From positions 1 to 64,000 of the forward strand of contig NZ_QHJG01000018.1 in assembly GCF_003184185.1 (NCBI RefSeq): DNA of 64,000 bases. Reading direction: 5' to 3'. Under the pieces are notes generated by a model that saw only the letters and a program-made list of their open reading frames with translations, had not been told where the DNA came from and ran no database searches. The translations under genes and the position numbers were made by a program. Positions 44,335 through 54,883 of this stretch are shown one piece after another; within the stretch, counting starts at the first letter, position 1, and every line of letters starts with the position of its first letter. Origin of the DNA: Legionella qingyii. Its GTDB lineage: Bacteria > Pseudomonadota > Gammaproteobacteria > Legionellales > Legionellaceae.

Positions 44335-45246
44335 TTATAACTTGGGTCCTTCTGCGTTTGCGGGAATGTTTGTTTTTCCCAGCCCGTATTGTTCTAATAC
44401 TTGAGGTACTGCAGTAGTCAACTGTTCTAATACCACTGAATTATTGCTAACACCTCGAGCAAAATTATCGAATGCTCGTACTGAAATTAGACCAATAATC
44501 GCCTGCATGGATTCTTTTGTATCTTCTGTTTTTGAACCTCGTTCAGCGATGACTTTGATGAGTTCCCCGCCGGCATAGATCGAGGCTGAATAGCAATTGG
44601 AGCGAAAAAGATTACACGATTGCTCATCACAAATCGCTTTATTTGTCCTCGCTATGACCTCTTTTATTTCCTGCCCCCGAATTACCACAAATTCTGAATG
44701 AGCAACATCCTCTTTATTAATTTTTCTTAATGCGATAGATGAGTGAAAAAAAGGAGATTTTTGTGTGATATCTGCAAAACCCTGTTTACGTGCAAAACCC
44801 ACTTCAAACAGTTCATCATCGTTAATCGTATCTAAGTCATCACTGAGCATCTTTTCTGGTTGAACACGTACTTTGGGCGTTTGCCCTTTTTTTGCAAACA
44901 TTTCTACTACAAAATCACTGCCAGCAAACAAATCAAAATGTTTCTCGTTATCTAGCTGGGTTCCTAATGACTTAAACCAGATAGAGCTCGAATGTATTTT
45001 GTGCTGTAGATGCTCCTTGGGGGTTTTTTCAGTATCTCGAACGTAACCGGGACTTTGCCTACCTAATATGAGCCAATTTTTTTGATCTGCATCGACAATA
45101 TCAGAAGTATCATTGATCATAGTTTGCAATGCCGTCATGTCTTCCTGTAATTGTTTATACTTGTATGCATCATATGCAAGAAAAAGAGTACCAGCTCCAG
45201 CTGAGCCGATTAATTTGCCAGAATGTCGACTTATTAGTCCAAACAT
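44335..45246 (-). CDS. Hypothetical protein, permuted papain-like (His then Cys)
   Basis: A 303-residue protein with a hydrophobic N-terminus (GKLIGSAGAGTLFLAYDAYKY). His168 in FFHSSIALRKI and Cys218 in LFRSNCYSASIYA occur in the His-then-Cys order of permuted NlpC/P60 or LRAT/PPPDE-like folds. The same motifs recur in the divergent neighbour (45411-46268): GRQSPxx, HSxIALxx, C-N-x-x-RSNCYS and GVxNNxVVxxxLT. The pair is thus paralogous. Function could be hydrolysis or acyl transfer; no experiments known to me. SD GGAGA before the ATG. Confidence 0.8.
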   Translation of the reverse strand: MFGLISRHSGKLIGSAGAGTLFLAYDAYKYKQLQEDMTALQTMINDTSDIVDADQKNWLILGRQSPGYVRDTEKTPKEHLQHKIHSSSIWFKSLGTQLDNEKHFDLFAGSDFVVEMFAKKGQTPKVRVQPEKMLSDDLDTINDDELFEVGFARKQGFADITQKSPFFHSSIALRKINKEDVAHSEFVVIRGQEIKEVIARTNKAICDEQSCNLFRSNCYSASIYAGGELIKVIAERGSKTEDTKESMQAIIGLISVRAFDNFARGVSNNSVVLEQLTTAVPQVLEQYGLGKTNIPANAEGPKL

Positions 45247-45410
45247 AATTATCTCCGCAATAATCCATTTTTAATGATGCTTTGTATTATTATAGATCAC
45301 CATGGAATTTAATTTTGCATTGCGTGCTGTTGACGATAACTGATTACTGTGTTAAAGATACTAAATAAAGTACACTCTGTGTTGAATTGGCATTAAATGG
45401 AGTTGGAATT

Positions 45411-46268
45411 ATGCGTGCAAAGTTAGCAAAGATAATAAGTCCTCAAGAATATACGAAGAATGGATCTGCATGGAGCCGGTATGCTATGTTTCAGATGAGA
45501 AATAAATCTCCAAAATTATTGACTAAAGATGAAGGGGCTCATGCAGAAAAAACAATTTCATTACGCCCTGAATCCATAGAGCCCGATAAAATGCGCTCAT
45601 TGGATGATTCATCTAAAGGCGATACCTTTGAATTAATGTTTGCGACCAAACCCGGGCTACCGCTTCCTTACATGCCGATCAGCCATTCTGCTATTGCTTT
45701 AAAAAACAGTAAGGATGGTTCTTTTTCTATATATGGACGCCAAAGTCCGTGGGATTTCTCACAGTGGTTGCGAAATGGAGTAACATTTCATACCCAAAAA
45801 GATAATGAAAAAAAATACTTAAGTAAGGGATATAACTTTGTTGGCTATCCAACAGGAGTTTCTTTTAGCCAGCAAGAAATTAATAAATTTCTTGATTCTG
45901 CAGATCAACTCATTAATCAACAACAGATGTGCAACATGTATCGCTCCAATTGCTACTCTTACTCAACTACAGCATTAAGCTTTGCTATTGAAGCGTTATT
46001 GGAACGTCCTCATTTTGATGCCAAATCTATCAGTCGCATCATCGATGTTTTAGAAGAACATCCCTTGCAAGATCATTTTTCTATTGGCGTTCGGAATAAT
46101 CCGGTTGTTGTTGATAAGCTCACATCGGTTCTTTCTGCGGTTCAAAAGAAAACGGCTTCTTTACAAGCTCCTTCACAAGCCGACAAGCAATTGCATGATA
46201 AGGCTGATCTTTTATATACGAAACTTAAAAATAGCAGTCAGGATGAGAGCAAATTGACGATGGGTTAA
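45411..46268 (+). CDS. Hypothetical protein, permuted papain-like paralogue
   Basis: A 285-residue protein, divergent from its paralogue. ATG 45411 is chosen because GGAG lies eight bases upstream; an in-frame TTG eight codons earlier has no SD. His92 in ISHSAIALKN and Cys181 in MYRSNCYSYSTTA give the same His-then-Cys order. GRQSPWDF and GVRNNPVVVDKLTSVL are shared with the neighbour. The C-terminal tail is Lys/Ser-rich, like a translocation signal. It has no signal peptide. Confidence 0.82.
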   Translation: MRAKLAKIISPQEYTKNGSAWSRYAMFQMRNKSPKLLTKDEGAHAEKTISLRPESIEPDKMRSLDDSSKGDTFELMFATKPGLPLPYMPISHSAIALKNSKDGSFSIYGRQSPWDFSQWLRNGVTFHTQKDNEKKYLSKGYNFVGYPTGVSFSQQEINKFLDSADQLINQQQMCNMYRSNCYSYSTTALSFAIEALLERPHFDAKSISRIIDVLEEHPLQDHFSIGVRNNPVVVDKLTSVLSAVQKKTASLQAPSQADKQLHDKADLLYTKLKNSSQDESKLTMG

Positions 46269-46468
46269 TAGGTAAGTTCATTATTATTTTTGATAGAGTT
46301 TTAATCCTTTAAACCTGAGCGAATGTAGGATAGGAAACGATGCCGAACGCCGGATAGCTACATATAAAGATGACTTTTTGATTTTGGCAAATCGTTTATT
46401 GCATCAATCTAAATAATCTTATTCTAGGTTTTCTGAGCACCGATAATATTCCAATACTAAGGATAAAA

Positions 46469-48739
46469 TTAATTATAGAAACGCGTCAACTTACGTACTG
46501 TTCGATAAGCAACTCTGAATAATGTATGAACTTTTCCTGTTTTTATTAGTTGTTTTCCCGAGATTAACTCCTCCAAGGCCTCTTCAGGAGCAACTCGTGT
46601 TCCTTTATCCCAACTAATGTACATTGGATAAAGCAATAAAGCCCCGGCAATTAATTCGTCTAGCTTTAGTTTTCGAGTGCGTCGAGGCGTACTCATCATG
46701 TCTGTTGTTAATCCCCAGCCTGCATAAAAGGGCAATCCATAACATGTAACGGCTTTACCTCTAAGAAGCGCTTCAAATCCAGCCAAGGAGGTCATGACAT
46801 GTACTTCATCGATGTATTTTAATAGATGTTCTATCGATACATCATCAAGATATTCGTCACAATATTGATGCGTTTTATGCTCATCAATTCCTTTTGCTCG
46901 CAGACCCGCAACAATGTCTGGATGGGGTTTATATATTATCCATGCGTCAGGATTCTTTGCACGTACGGCTCGAAGCAATTCTATATTTGTTTTAATAACT
47001 CCAGTTCCAAATGCAATTGAAGCATCTGTTTCAACTTGGCCTGGAACCAGAATGATACGTTTTTCATTAGCAGGTGGTTTCCATGCTTGTCCCTTTAGAT
47101 TATATTTTGTTACCCCATGTGCGACTATACGTTGATGAAAAGAAGCTGCGCGTTCCAATAATGGCTCTGTGAACGTGGAGTATTGTAAAATATTTTCTAA
47201 ATCAGAGGTTTTGGTTCCATTATAATAGATTCCTTGGGTATCAATAACCCACGATAAAGGGCGTGTCAGAGCGGCACCTAGGCCAACCGAGCGTAGAAAG
47301 CCATCTTCCAGTCGAGCAACTGAAACATCCCCTCGTAGCTTAGGTGGAGTTGGGCGCGACCCCCAAAGCAAAAGGACGCTCCCAGGTTTAATGGAGCGTG
47401 TTCTCCGAACAAAGCGGACGGTATGAGCTGCTAGAAATCGTCGAATAATTGGTCTTTTCCAATATGGCATGCGCCAAGCATAAATCATTGAATGAGTGAG
47501 ATTTTGCCTGCTGCTATGGATGTCCTTGGGACCCGTAGAAATAGCAAAAGCGGAACAATTATTAGGTATAGAGGGTACGATGTTCTGGTTCGCAATAGAT
47601 TGTATAAGATGTTCTGAAATCAAAAAATGCTTCCTCCAGCTTGGTGCTTTATAGTCAGTTAATCGTTTTTTTTGTGCTTGTCTTAACCTGCTGTCTGGTT
47701 GTGCATAATTCGTAATGATGTTTATCCATTGCACAGTATCTAGGGGGTCAACATACTCGGGAATATTGTCGCCAATCTCTACTAGAGCAGGTGTTGTGCT
47801 GGCAATAACCGGAACACCGGCATTTAAAGCTTCAATCAATGGTAAGCCATATCCTTCAACAAATGAAGGAAATAAGAGCGCTTGAGCATGTTGCAAGCAA
47901 GACGATAACTCCTCATCGGAACATCGATTCCATTCAAAGACAAAGCCACGCAGTTTTGAGCAACGATCGAGCATACGAGTAATATGCTCACACTCCCATC
48001 CTCTCCGTCCAATAATAATCAGTTTGGGTGCCTTACTACCCAGTTGTTTAATTAAGTTTTGCCATACATAAAGTAACATAATATGATTTTTACGGGGTTC
48101 AATCGTACCAATCACAACAAAATAGGGTGAATCCATCGTTCGAGAATACAAACGTGATTGTGGCAAATCCACTCCAAGTGGCGCGATGCATACGGCAGGC
48201 AATTTTTTTTCCAGGGAGAGCGCAAACTTAAATAAAGCATTATATGTATCTTTAGAGTTTACAATAATGCCTTTCCCCAAGGTCAGTGCATGAATCATTC
48301 GTCGAGTATGTTTTTCCTTTTCACCTGCGCGGCAATACTCAGGATGGCTTATTGGAATTAAATCATGAATGAAAAAAATAGGCGTCAATCGTATTCTTTT
48401 AATCTCTTCGGCATAACGGGTTCGTTCTAAATCGCTATGTCCTAAAAGAAGTAAAATGCCATCATGTTTTTTCTCAAGAGAATGATGAATTGCAACTCGA
48501 GTAATAAAGGCATACAGGCTAATACGACTTAAATTGCCAGCTAACAACGAATGGAAAAGATATTTTGATTGTTGTTCAGATAAAATCCAAAGTCGCCCAA
48601 AATAATAAATAACTCCACGAGCAGAATCCTGATAATGTTTTAAATAGGCCAGCATCACCCGATCAATTCCAGTTGGTTTTAGTTGTTGAAGCTGTCTTCG
48701 AATTAAACGAGTAACGTCAATATAAAGCGAATAAGACAT
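46469..48739 (-). CDS. Fusion of GT4 glycosyltransferase and KpsC-like Kdo transferase
   Basis: A 756-residue protein. Residues 1-385 are a GT4 glycosyltransferase (FFIHDLIPISHPEYC, VVIGTIEPRKNHIMLL, FPSFVEGYGLPLIEALNAG with the EX7E motif). Residues about 415-745 are a KpsC-like domain (SVLLLWGSRPTPPKL, VARLEDGFLRSVGLGA, PLSWVIDTQGIYYNG, VPGQVETDASIAFGTG). KpsC normally has two catalytic domains in tandem that add beta-Kdo to a lipid anchor; here there is a single one joined to a GT4. It starts the left arm of the capsule locus and is divergent from the KpsS-like gene. No SD is obvious. Confidence 0.92.
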   Translation of the reverse strand: MSYSLYIDVTRLIRRQLQQLKPTGIDRVMLAYLKHYQDSARGVIYYFGRLWILSEQQSKYLFHSLLAGNLSRISLYAFITRVAIHHSLEKKHDGILLLLGHSDLERTRYAEEIKRIRLTPIFFIHDLIPISHPEYCRAGEKEKHTRRMIHALTLGKGIIVNSKDTYNALFKFALSLEKKLPAVCIAPLGVDLPQSRLYSRTMDSPYFVVIGTIEPRKNHIMLLYVWQNLIKQLGSKAPKLIIIGRRGWECEHITRMLDRCSKLRGFVFEWNRCSDEELSSCLQHAQALLFPSFVEGYGLPLIEALNAGVPVIASTTPALVEIGDNIPEYVDPLDTVQWINIITNYAQPDSRLRQAQKKRLTDYKAPSWRKHFLISEHLIQSIANQNIVPSIPNNCSAFAISTGPKDIHSSRQNLTHSMIYAWRMPYWKRPIIRRFLAAHTVRFVRRTRSIKPGSVLLLWGSRPTPPKLRGDVSVARLEDGFLRSVGLGAALTRPLSWVIDTQGIYYNGTKTSDLENILQYSTFTEPLLERAASFHQRIVAHGVTKYNLKGQAWKPPANEKRIILVPGQVETDASIAFGTGVIKTNIELLRAVRAKNPDAWIIYKPHPDIVAGLRAKGIDEHKTHQYCDEYLDDVSIEHLLKYIDEVHVMTSLAGFEALLRGKAVTCYGLPFYAGWGLTTDMMSTPRRTRKLKLDELIAGALLLYPMYISWDKGTRVAPEEALEELISGKQLIKTGKVHTLFRVAYRTVRKLTRFYN

Positions 48740-49096
48740 GTGTTTTAACCATACTAGATAATTCCAGCTTGCAAATGGTGAATGGAAATAACACCTAATG
48801 GATCAATTAAGGCTAAAGAAATAAGAGATTGCTTAATGAGGAAATTGCTTGTGCTTTGATTGCAATGACATCCAATGCCAATTGAGCAATGTGATCCATT
48901 GGTGCTGCTCTGTATCCTGCAATTAATGGCATTTATATCATGAACGAATATCAAGAGGAAGATTCCGCGATGCAATATTTATGATTAGGTTTCGTTAAGT
49001 TTATTCCAGAGTATGAGTTAGGTTCAGGTCATGTTTTAGTTGTTATTACTTGAGTTTTTTCTGTATATTACGTGCTTGTATTAGGGAAAACCAAAT
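48740..49096. promoter_or_regulatory. Divergent promoter region of the capsule locus
   Basis: These 357 bases separate the KpsC-fusion gene from the KpsS-like gene and must hold both promoters. No ORF with SD is convincing. No JUMPstart/ops element was recognised. Confidence 0.4.
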
Positions 49097-50353
49097 ATGT
49101 ATAAGAACAGTTGTAACTCTATTTTTCAAGGTAAGAACATATTATTACTTCAAGGACCAGTAGGACCTTTTTTTGCTCATTTGGCCGCAAGCTTGAAAGC
49201 TCAAGGAGCCCGAGTATATAAAATTAATTTCAATGCTGGTGATTGCTTTTTTTTCTTGTTTGGAGCAGTGACCTATAGGCAAAGTATCGAAGAATGGCCT
49301 TTATGGCTGGAAGATTTTTTACAACGTTTTGATATCGATATTATTTTTCAATATGGAGATTGTCGCCCTATTCATCGTATCGCGACAGAAATCGCTGCAC
49401 GACACGGGATAGAAGTAGCAGTTTTTGAAGAGGGTTATATTAGACCTAATTTTGTTACTTTGGAGTATATGGGGGTGAATGCAAACTCTCATGCGATTAC
49501 CCATTTTCATCCAACTGAGGAGCAATACCAAGAGTTTCAATATCAGGAACAACAAATAGGACGCGCATATTGGCAGATGGTCTGGTATGGCTTCTGCTAT
49601 TTTACTGTAGGGGGGATAGGAAAGTTTCTTTTTAAAAATAATGTTCACCATAGACCACTTACAATTTTAGAGGCGGGGGTGTGGCTGCGTTCTGCGTGGA
49701 GAAAGTATTGGTATAAATGGCGAGAAGCGGATATTGAACAACAGTTATTGGGGGTATTACGTAAGCGCTATTTTTTAGTTCCGTTGCAAGTGTTTTCTGA
49801 TTACCAGGTAACCGCTCACTCGGGGTTCAAAGAAGTTGAACAATTTATAGAGCTTATCATCGATTCTTTTGCCCAGGGATCAATGAACGATACCTTTCTC
49901 GTATTTAAACATCATCCTATGGACAGAGGATATGTAAATTACACCGATGTAATCAGGCGTTTGGCAATTAAAGCACAAATAAAAGAACGAGTGATGTACA
50001 TTCATGATCAGCACTTACCTTCATTACTCGAGAATGCACTTGGAGTCGTAGTTATTAATAGTTCAGTTGGCATTTCTGCGTTACACCATAATGTACCTAC
50101 CTTTGTGTGTGGTGATTGTTTTTACAATATTCCAGGGCTTACCTATCAAGGTACACTTGATGATTTTTGGATATCAGCATCGCATACGGCTGTGGATCGC
50201 GATTTATACAAAAAATTTCTTAATTTTATAATTACCAAAACCCAATTAAATGGCAGCTTTTATAAAAAGTTTAAAAAGGAGACATCATTTGCTGGATTGA
50301 TTGTTCAAAAATATAATGCATTTTTTTTAAAAGTTGATAATAAGCAGAGCTAG
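49097..50353 (+). CDS. kpsS: KpsS-like capsule polysaccharide biosynthesis protein
   Basis: A 418-residue protein of the KpsS/LipB-like family: LLLQGPVGPFFAHLAASLKAQGARVYKINFNAGD near the start, then IIFQYGDCRPIHRIA, GIEVAVFEEGYIRPNFVTLE and, near the C-terminus, FLVFKHHPMDRGY and VVVINSSVGISALHHN. KpsS adds the first Kdo to phosphatidylglycerol in group 2 capsule assembly, before KpsC extends the linker. It opens the run KpsS-KpsE-KpsD. The gene is full length. Confidence 0.93.
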   Translation: MYKNSCNSIFQGKNILLLQGPVGPFFAHLAASLKAQGARVYKINFNAGDCFFFLFGAVTYRQSIEEWPLWLEDFLQRFDIDIIFQYGDCRPIHRIATEIAARHGIEVAVFEEGYIRPNFVTLEYMGVNANSHAITHFHPTEEQYQEFQYQEQQIGRAYWQMVWYGFCYFTVGGIGKFLFKNNVHHRPLTILEAGVWLRSAWRKYWYKWREADIEQQLLGVLRKRYFLVPLQVFSDYQVTAHSGFKEVEQFIELIIDSFAQGSMNDTFLVFKHHPMDRGYVNYTDVIRRLAIKAQIKERVMYIHDQHLPSLLENALGVVVINSSVGISALHHNVPTFVCGDCFYNIPGLTYQGTLDDFWISASHTAVDRDLYKKFLNFIITKTQLNGSFYKKFKKETSFAGLIVQKYNAFFLKVDNKQS

Positions 50354-50469
50354 TTTGGCTTGCATTTAATTGGCCTGTCATTGTTATTTTTAGCCAAGGA
50401 CAGTAGAATGTCCCAATTATAATTTAAACAGTTTTTATCTGGAATCGAGCCTAACTAAAAGGAGTTAGT

Positions 50470-51633
50470 TTGAAGCAATTTAATCGATTATTATCTGTCA
50501 ATGCATTACCCTGGAAATCATCTATTCAAAGCGCTTCTCTTTTTTTAACCAAAATAAATAAGTTATTCGTACTCACAGTCATTATTCCTACGTTATTGGC
50601 TATCTTTTATTTTGGCTTCCTTGCTTCAGATGTGTATGTGTCTGAGTCGCGTTTTATTGTGCGCAGAGCAGGGCAACCTCCAGTAAATTCTGGTTTATCT
50701 GCTTTATTGGCTTCTACTCCTCTTTCCAAGGCAGAAGATGCTGATTATAGTATTCATGATTATATATTGTCTCGTGATGCGTTGTCTGAACTGAACAAAC
50801 GACTTAATTTGAAAACTCTTTATAGCGACGGAAATATTGATTTGTTTCATCGTTTTGCATTACTCGGATTGGATTCCAGTTTTGAATCACTTTATCGTTA
50901 TTATAAAAATCGAATCCATATTGTCATTGATTCTTCCTCTTCCATTTCGACCTTGCAAGTGCGTGCTTTTACTGCCAAGGATGCATATCAAATCAATCAA
51001 AATTTGCTGGAATTGGCCGAACAATTTATTAATCGGTTTAATATTCAATCAAGAAAAGATTATGTTGATTTTGCAAAAGCAGAGGTGGATTTGGCGATTC
51101 AAAAAGCTAAAGAAGCCAGTCTTGCTTTGTCGGACTATCGAGGTTTGAAAGGTGTTTTTGATCCTAATCGTGAGTCTGCGATGAGGCTTCAGCATGTATC
51201 AAAGATGGAGGCCGAATTGATTGCAGCAAAAGGTCAATTAGCGCAAATTCAGAGTTTGGCACCGCATAACCCCCATATTTCTTCGCTGCGCAAAAATATT
51301 CAAACGCTACGGTTCTCAATCAATACTGAAAAAAGCAAGGTTACTGGAAATCTGACTTCGCTTACGAATAAATTGCGACGATATGAACGATTGGTTTTAG
51401 ATAAAAAATTTGCCTATAAACAGCTTGTATTTGCTTTATCCACATTAAAAAAAGCGCAAATCGAAGCACAACGCAAGCAATTATATTTAGAGATGATTGC
51501 TCATCCTAATGAGCCTGATAATTCATTTGAACCTTATCGTATCAGGAATATTTTTTCGGTATTCATCTTGGGCCTTATTACTTGGGGAGTTATATCCCTT
51601 CTGATTGCAAATGTTAAAGAGCATCTGGAATAA
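50470..51633 (+). CDS. kpsE: KpsE/CtrB-like capsule export protein
   Basis: A 387-residue inner-membrane protein of the PCP-3/KpsE group: TM1 (LFVLTVIIPTLLAIFYFGFLAS) near residue 40, a long periplasmic region with coiled coil (AEVDLAIQKAKEASLALSDYRG..., HVSKMEAELIAAKGQLAQI), and TM2 (IFSVFILGLITWGVISLLIANV) at the end. It links the KpsMT transporter with the outer-membrane KpsD channel. Translation starts with TTG at 50470 after a strong SD AAGGAG; no ATG lies nearby in frame. Confidence 0.93.
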   Translation: MKQFNRLLSVNALPWKSSIQSASLFLTKINKLFVLTVIIPTLLAIFYFGFLASDVYVSESRFIVRRAGQPPVNSGLSALLASTPLSKAEDADYSIHDYILSRDALSELNKRLNLKTLYSDGNIDLFHRFALLGLDSSFESLYRYYKNRIHIVIDSSSSISTLQVRAFTAKDAYQINQNLLELAEQFINRFNIQSRKDYVDFAKAEVDLAIQKAKEASLALSDYRGLKGVFDPNRESAMRLQHVSKMEAELIAAKGQLAQIQSLAPHNPHISSLRKNIQTLRFSINTEKSKVTGNLTSLTNKLRRYERLVLDKKFAYKQLVFALSTLKKAQIEAQRKQLYLEMIAHPNEPDNSFEPYRIRNIFSVFILGLITWGVISLLIANVKEHLE

Positions 51634-51658
51634 ATTTAATTGTTAGGATTATGAGTGT

Positions 51659-52843
51659 ATGCATTGCAGTATTGATAAATATAAGATTAAACCATCTTAC
51701 TTGGCGTTAGTTGTTCTCTCAATAATCTCTTCGGGTTGTACCATGATGTCGAGTGGGCCTAGTGCAAGAGTAGTCAAGCAAGCAGCTGAACCAGTAAATA
51801 GCGATGTTCAGTTGCTTGATATAACCCCGGACATTGCGCATCAATTAGCAATAAACAATAAAAGTTATTTATTTTCTGATGCATTTAAACAGAATCGCTC
51901 AAATCGCTATAGTGTGGGGCCTGGAGATGTGCTGGATTTTTCAATCTGGGAAATCCCCCCTGCAACATTGTTTACTACTCCTACAATTGTTGGTCTTTCT
52001 GGGAAGACATCAAATCCTATGAACTCATTGCCATCACAAGTGATTTCTCAGGAGGGGACAATCAGTTTTCCTTTTGCCGGCAAGATTCATGTTGCCGGGC
52101 TTAATGTACAACAAATTCAGGATAAAATAAGACGAGCATTACAAGGCAAGGCAAATAAACCCCAAGTGTTAGTTCGTCTCGCTAAAAATACTACCTCGGC
52201 GGTGACTATTGTAGGGGAGGTTGTTTCGAGTTTGCGCTTGCCATTAACTCCCAGTAAAGAGCGATTGCTGGATGCATTAGCTGCCGCAAAAGGTGTAAAA
52301 CCCCCAGTGAATAAAACCATGATTCAAGTAACCCGGGGACAGAAAGTATACTCCTTACCACTGGATATTATCATTCGTGATCCCAAACAAAATATTGTAT
52401 TGCAGGCTGGCGATGTAATTACCGCCTTATTTCAATCTAAAAGCTTTACTGTATTGGGTGCAACTGGGAAAAGTGAAGAAATTAATTTTGAAGCTCAAGG
52501 AATTAATTTAGCTCAAGCTTTAGGACGATCGGGCGGTCTTCAGGATCACCGAGCGGACATTAGTGGGGTGTTCGTTTTTCGTTTTGAACAGGCTTCAGCG
52601 ATTCATTGGCCACGAAAACCTGGATTTATCACTCCGGATGGAAAAGTACCGGTTATTTATAGGCTGGATTTAAAAAATCCACGTAGTTTTTTTGTGGCTC
52701 AAAGTTTCCCGATTAAGGATCATGATATTCTTTATGTATCCAATGCTCCGGTTGCGGAACTGCAAAAATTCCTTGGAGTATTAGCGACAGCTACAGCACC
52801 ACTGAATCCATTTTTATATGCAACCACCATAGCGGCTTCTTAA
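51659..52843 (+). CDS. kpsD: KpsD/Wza-family polysaccharide export lipoprotein
   Basis: A 394-residue outer-membrane lipoprotein. A lipobox SSGC lies at the end of the signal ([19 protein letters not shown]). The Poly_export domain ([50 protein letters not shown]) is followed by SLBB-like repeats ([46 protein letters not shown]). It would form the exit channel for the polymer. Last gene of the plus-strand export run; convergent with kpsT. Confidence 0.93.
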   Translation: MHCSIDKYKIKPSYLALVVLSIISSGCTMMSSGPSARVVKQAAEPVNSDVQLLDITPDIAHQLAINNKSYLFSDAFKQNRSNRYSVGPGDVLDFSIWEIPPATLFTTPTIVGLSGKTSNPMNSLPSQVISQEGTISFPFAGKIHVAGLNVQQIQDKIRRALQGKANKPQVLVRLAKNTTSAVTIVGEVVSSLRLPLTPSKERLLDALAAAKGVKPPVNKTMIQVTRGQKVYSLPLDIIIRDPKQNIVLQAGDVITALFQSKSFTVLGATGKSEEINFEAQGINLAQALGRSGGLQDHRADISGVFVFRFEQASAIHWPRKPGFITPDGKVPVIYRLDLKNPRSFFVAQSFPIKDHDILYVSNAPVAELQKFLGVLATATAPLNPFLYATTIAAS

Positions 52844-53874
52844 AAGAGCAGCCGTTTAAACTTGAGCTGAAATTCTTTGGATTCCAGGAGACGAGCTCGT
52901 AATCGCTCAAATGAACCATATGATTTTTTCATTTTTTTCAGCTCATTCGGTTCAGGATCGCGAGCAAGAATGAGGTTAAATGCAAGAGTAATATCCTCTT
53001 CCTGGGGCGTAATAGAACGAAGCGTGTCTGAAAACACATCGAACTTATCGTGAAATAATTGATTTTTAAATTCCTCGGAAGAAAATAAGCATTTTCTTAA
53101 TTTTTCTACGGTGTCACAGGCCGATTGTTGAAATTGGATCGCAAATTCATTTTCGGGCTCGCGTCCGAGTATAAAACGATAAGCAGCAATGACATGCTCT
53201 CTGGTTGGGGCATTGATTCGTGTTGATTGATAAAAATCGTATGCATCATTTATTTTATCGAAGGAATAGAGTCGGCCTTTGCTGAGGACAGCTGCTGATT
53301 CACAATGTGTTTTTATATAAGTTGGATCATGAGACACAATTACAAGCGCACGGTCTTTTCTTTTTTCAAATAATTCTTCATAACACTTTTTGTGAAATCG
53401 GTCATCGCCTACAGCAATCACTTCATCAATTAAGAAACAATCAAACTCCACGGCCATTGAAATGGCGAAACTCAAACGCGCTCGCATTCCAGATGAATAG
53501 GATTTAATGGGCTCATGAAAATAGATACCCAGCTCGGCAAAATCATTTACAAATTCGATTTTGTCGATCATGAGTTGTTTCTTAATACCATAAATTCTGC
53601 ATATAAAACGAAGACAATCGAGTCCTGTTTGATTGTCTTGAAATGCATCACCAAAAGCGAGAGGCCATGAAACACTCATACCCCGGTGTATTTTTCCTGA
53701 ACTTGGCTGTTCGGCGCCACTAATGAGACGAATCAAGGTCGACTTCCCAGAACCATTGCGTCCTAAAATCCCTATTTTTTGACCTTGGTCAATGGTTAAA
53801 TTAATCTTATCAAGAACGGTACGTACGCCTTGGCGAATAGGATAAACCTTGCTGAGATTATGGATATGAATCAT
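52840..53874 (-). CDS. kpsT: KpsT-like ABC transporter ATPase with DUF4214-like tail
   Basis: A 344-residue protein. Residues 1-220 are the ATPase: Walker [13 protein letters not shown], signature [11 protein letters not shown], Walker [15 protein letters not shown] and the H-loop SHDP. After this it has two short helical repeats, [16 protein letters not shown] and [21 protein letters not shown], resembling the DUF4214 pattern (Y..iLgR.p). Normal KpsT lacks them. It overlaps the KpsM gene by four bases (ATGA), so both are coupled. It powers export of the polysaccharide. Confidence 0.94.
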   Translation of the reverse strand: MIHIHNLSKVYPIRQGVRTVLDKINLTIDQGQKIGILGRNGSGKSTLIRLISGAEQPSSGKIHRGMSVSWPLAFGDAFQDNQTGLDCLRFICRIYGIKKQLMIDKIEFVNDFAELGIYFHEPIKSYSSGMRARLSFAISMAVEFDCFLIDEVIAVGDDRFHKKCYEELFEKRKDRALVIVSHDPTYIKTHCESAAVLSKGRLYSFDKINDAYDFYQSTRINAPTREHVIAAYRFILGREPENEFAIQFQQSACDTVEKLRKCLFSSEEFKNQLFHDKFDVFSDTLRSITPQEEDITLAFNLILARDPEPNELKKMKKSYGSFERLRARLLESKEFQLKFKRLLF

Positions 53875-54656
53875 TCTGAACCTATGCGTCTACTCGCGTC
53901 TTTTACCATGGCAAGACTCAATAGACTTAAGACCAAGCAAAAAGAAGACAGATATTGAATTGAATAATGAGTATGAACCGTGGTTCCAAAAAATCCTTCA
54001 CGCACTAATTCAACGCCATGAATCATCGGCAACCATAAAACAATTTCCTGTGCTTTTTGGGGCAGCCAGTCGACCATGAATGCTGCACCAGACATTGGAA
54101 AAAGTAAGTACGCTACGGTATGCCATAATCGTTCAACCGTTTCAAAGTGTTCGCTAATCGCACCAATCATCAATGCCAGGGCAACAGCAAACCACATAAG
54201 TAATAACCAACCGAATAAAATTGTTAAAATATTATCCGGGAAATCCATTAACCCCATGCTGATAAATGCTATGGATAAAATCAAAAAGGACATCGTCACG
54301 CTACTAATTTCAAGGGTTATGCGTGCTAAAAACAAGTGCAGCACTTTAATGTAACGGTGATGCAACAAACTGCGATTTGAACGTACCGCCATGGTGCATC
54401 GAGTTACTGTATTTCGCCACACAAGAACCGATGAATATCCGGTGAGCGCGAAGGCCGTAATGGGTAAACTGGAGCCGTGAGTGAGCCTCGTTAATGTCCA
54501 TAAAGTAGTTACCCCCAAGGTGAATAACATCGGCTCTACGATGATCCATAGAAAGCCTATATTGTGTCGGCCATAGCGAATTAAGATTTCTCGCATAAGC
54601 AGCGCGCCTATTACCCGAGCTTGTATTTTGAGTAAGGAGTCCTTTTCCAGCGACAT
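53871..54656 (-). CDS. kpsM: KpsM-like ABC transporter permease
   Basis: A 261-residue inner-membrane permease of the ABC2 family, with six hydrophobic segments ([83 protein letters not shown] and [13 protein letters not shown]). Pairs with KpsT to export the capsular polymer. The ATG of kpsT overlaps its stop. A strong promoter should lie in 54657-54883, where a tandem 14-bp palindrome is seen. Confidence 0.94.
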   Translation of the reverse strand: MSLEKDSLLKIQARVIGALLMREILIRYGRHNIGFLWIIVEPMLFTLGVTTLWTLTRLTHGSSLPITAFALTGYSSVLVWRNTVTRCTMAVRSNRSLLHHRYIKVLHLFLARITLEISSVTMSFLILSIAFISMGLMDFPDNILTILFGWLLLMWFAVALALMIGAISEHFETVERLWHTVAYLLFPMSGAAFMVDWLPQKAQEIVLWLPMIHGVELVREGFFGTTVHTHYSIQYLSSFCLVLSLLSLAMVKDASRRIGSE

Positions 54657-54796
54657 AAAAAATCCTATTTATTTAATGGCGTTTTCTAAATGATAAATAG
54701 AGAAAATCGAATTGGGATAGAGTCTTTATCTTTGAGCTAGAACAATTGTTATTTATAATTGAAAAAGTATAATTGATTCACAAAAACAGGACAAGA

Positions 54797-54838
54797 CTTA
54801 TACCTTTAAGCCCCATTGAAACGGCTTATACGTATAAG
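54797..54838. promoter_or_regulatory. Two 14-bp palindromic sites between kpsM and fkbM-type genes
   Basis: CTTATACGTATAAG at 54825-54838 is a perfect 14-bp palindrome. A relative with two changes, CTTATACCTTTAAG, lies at 54797-54810, starting 28 bases earlier. This divergent promoter region may be bound by a dimeric regulator. Confidence 0.45.
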
Positions 54839-54883
54839 TGGAAGAGGTCAATTTAACTGCTTGGCATTGAATTAAGGATTTTT

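Noticed and set aside
48754..48975. 73-residue frame in capsule promoter region
   Set aside because: Composition is not protein-like (Cys/His/Ser runs) and no SD is seen.
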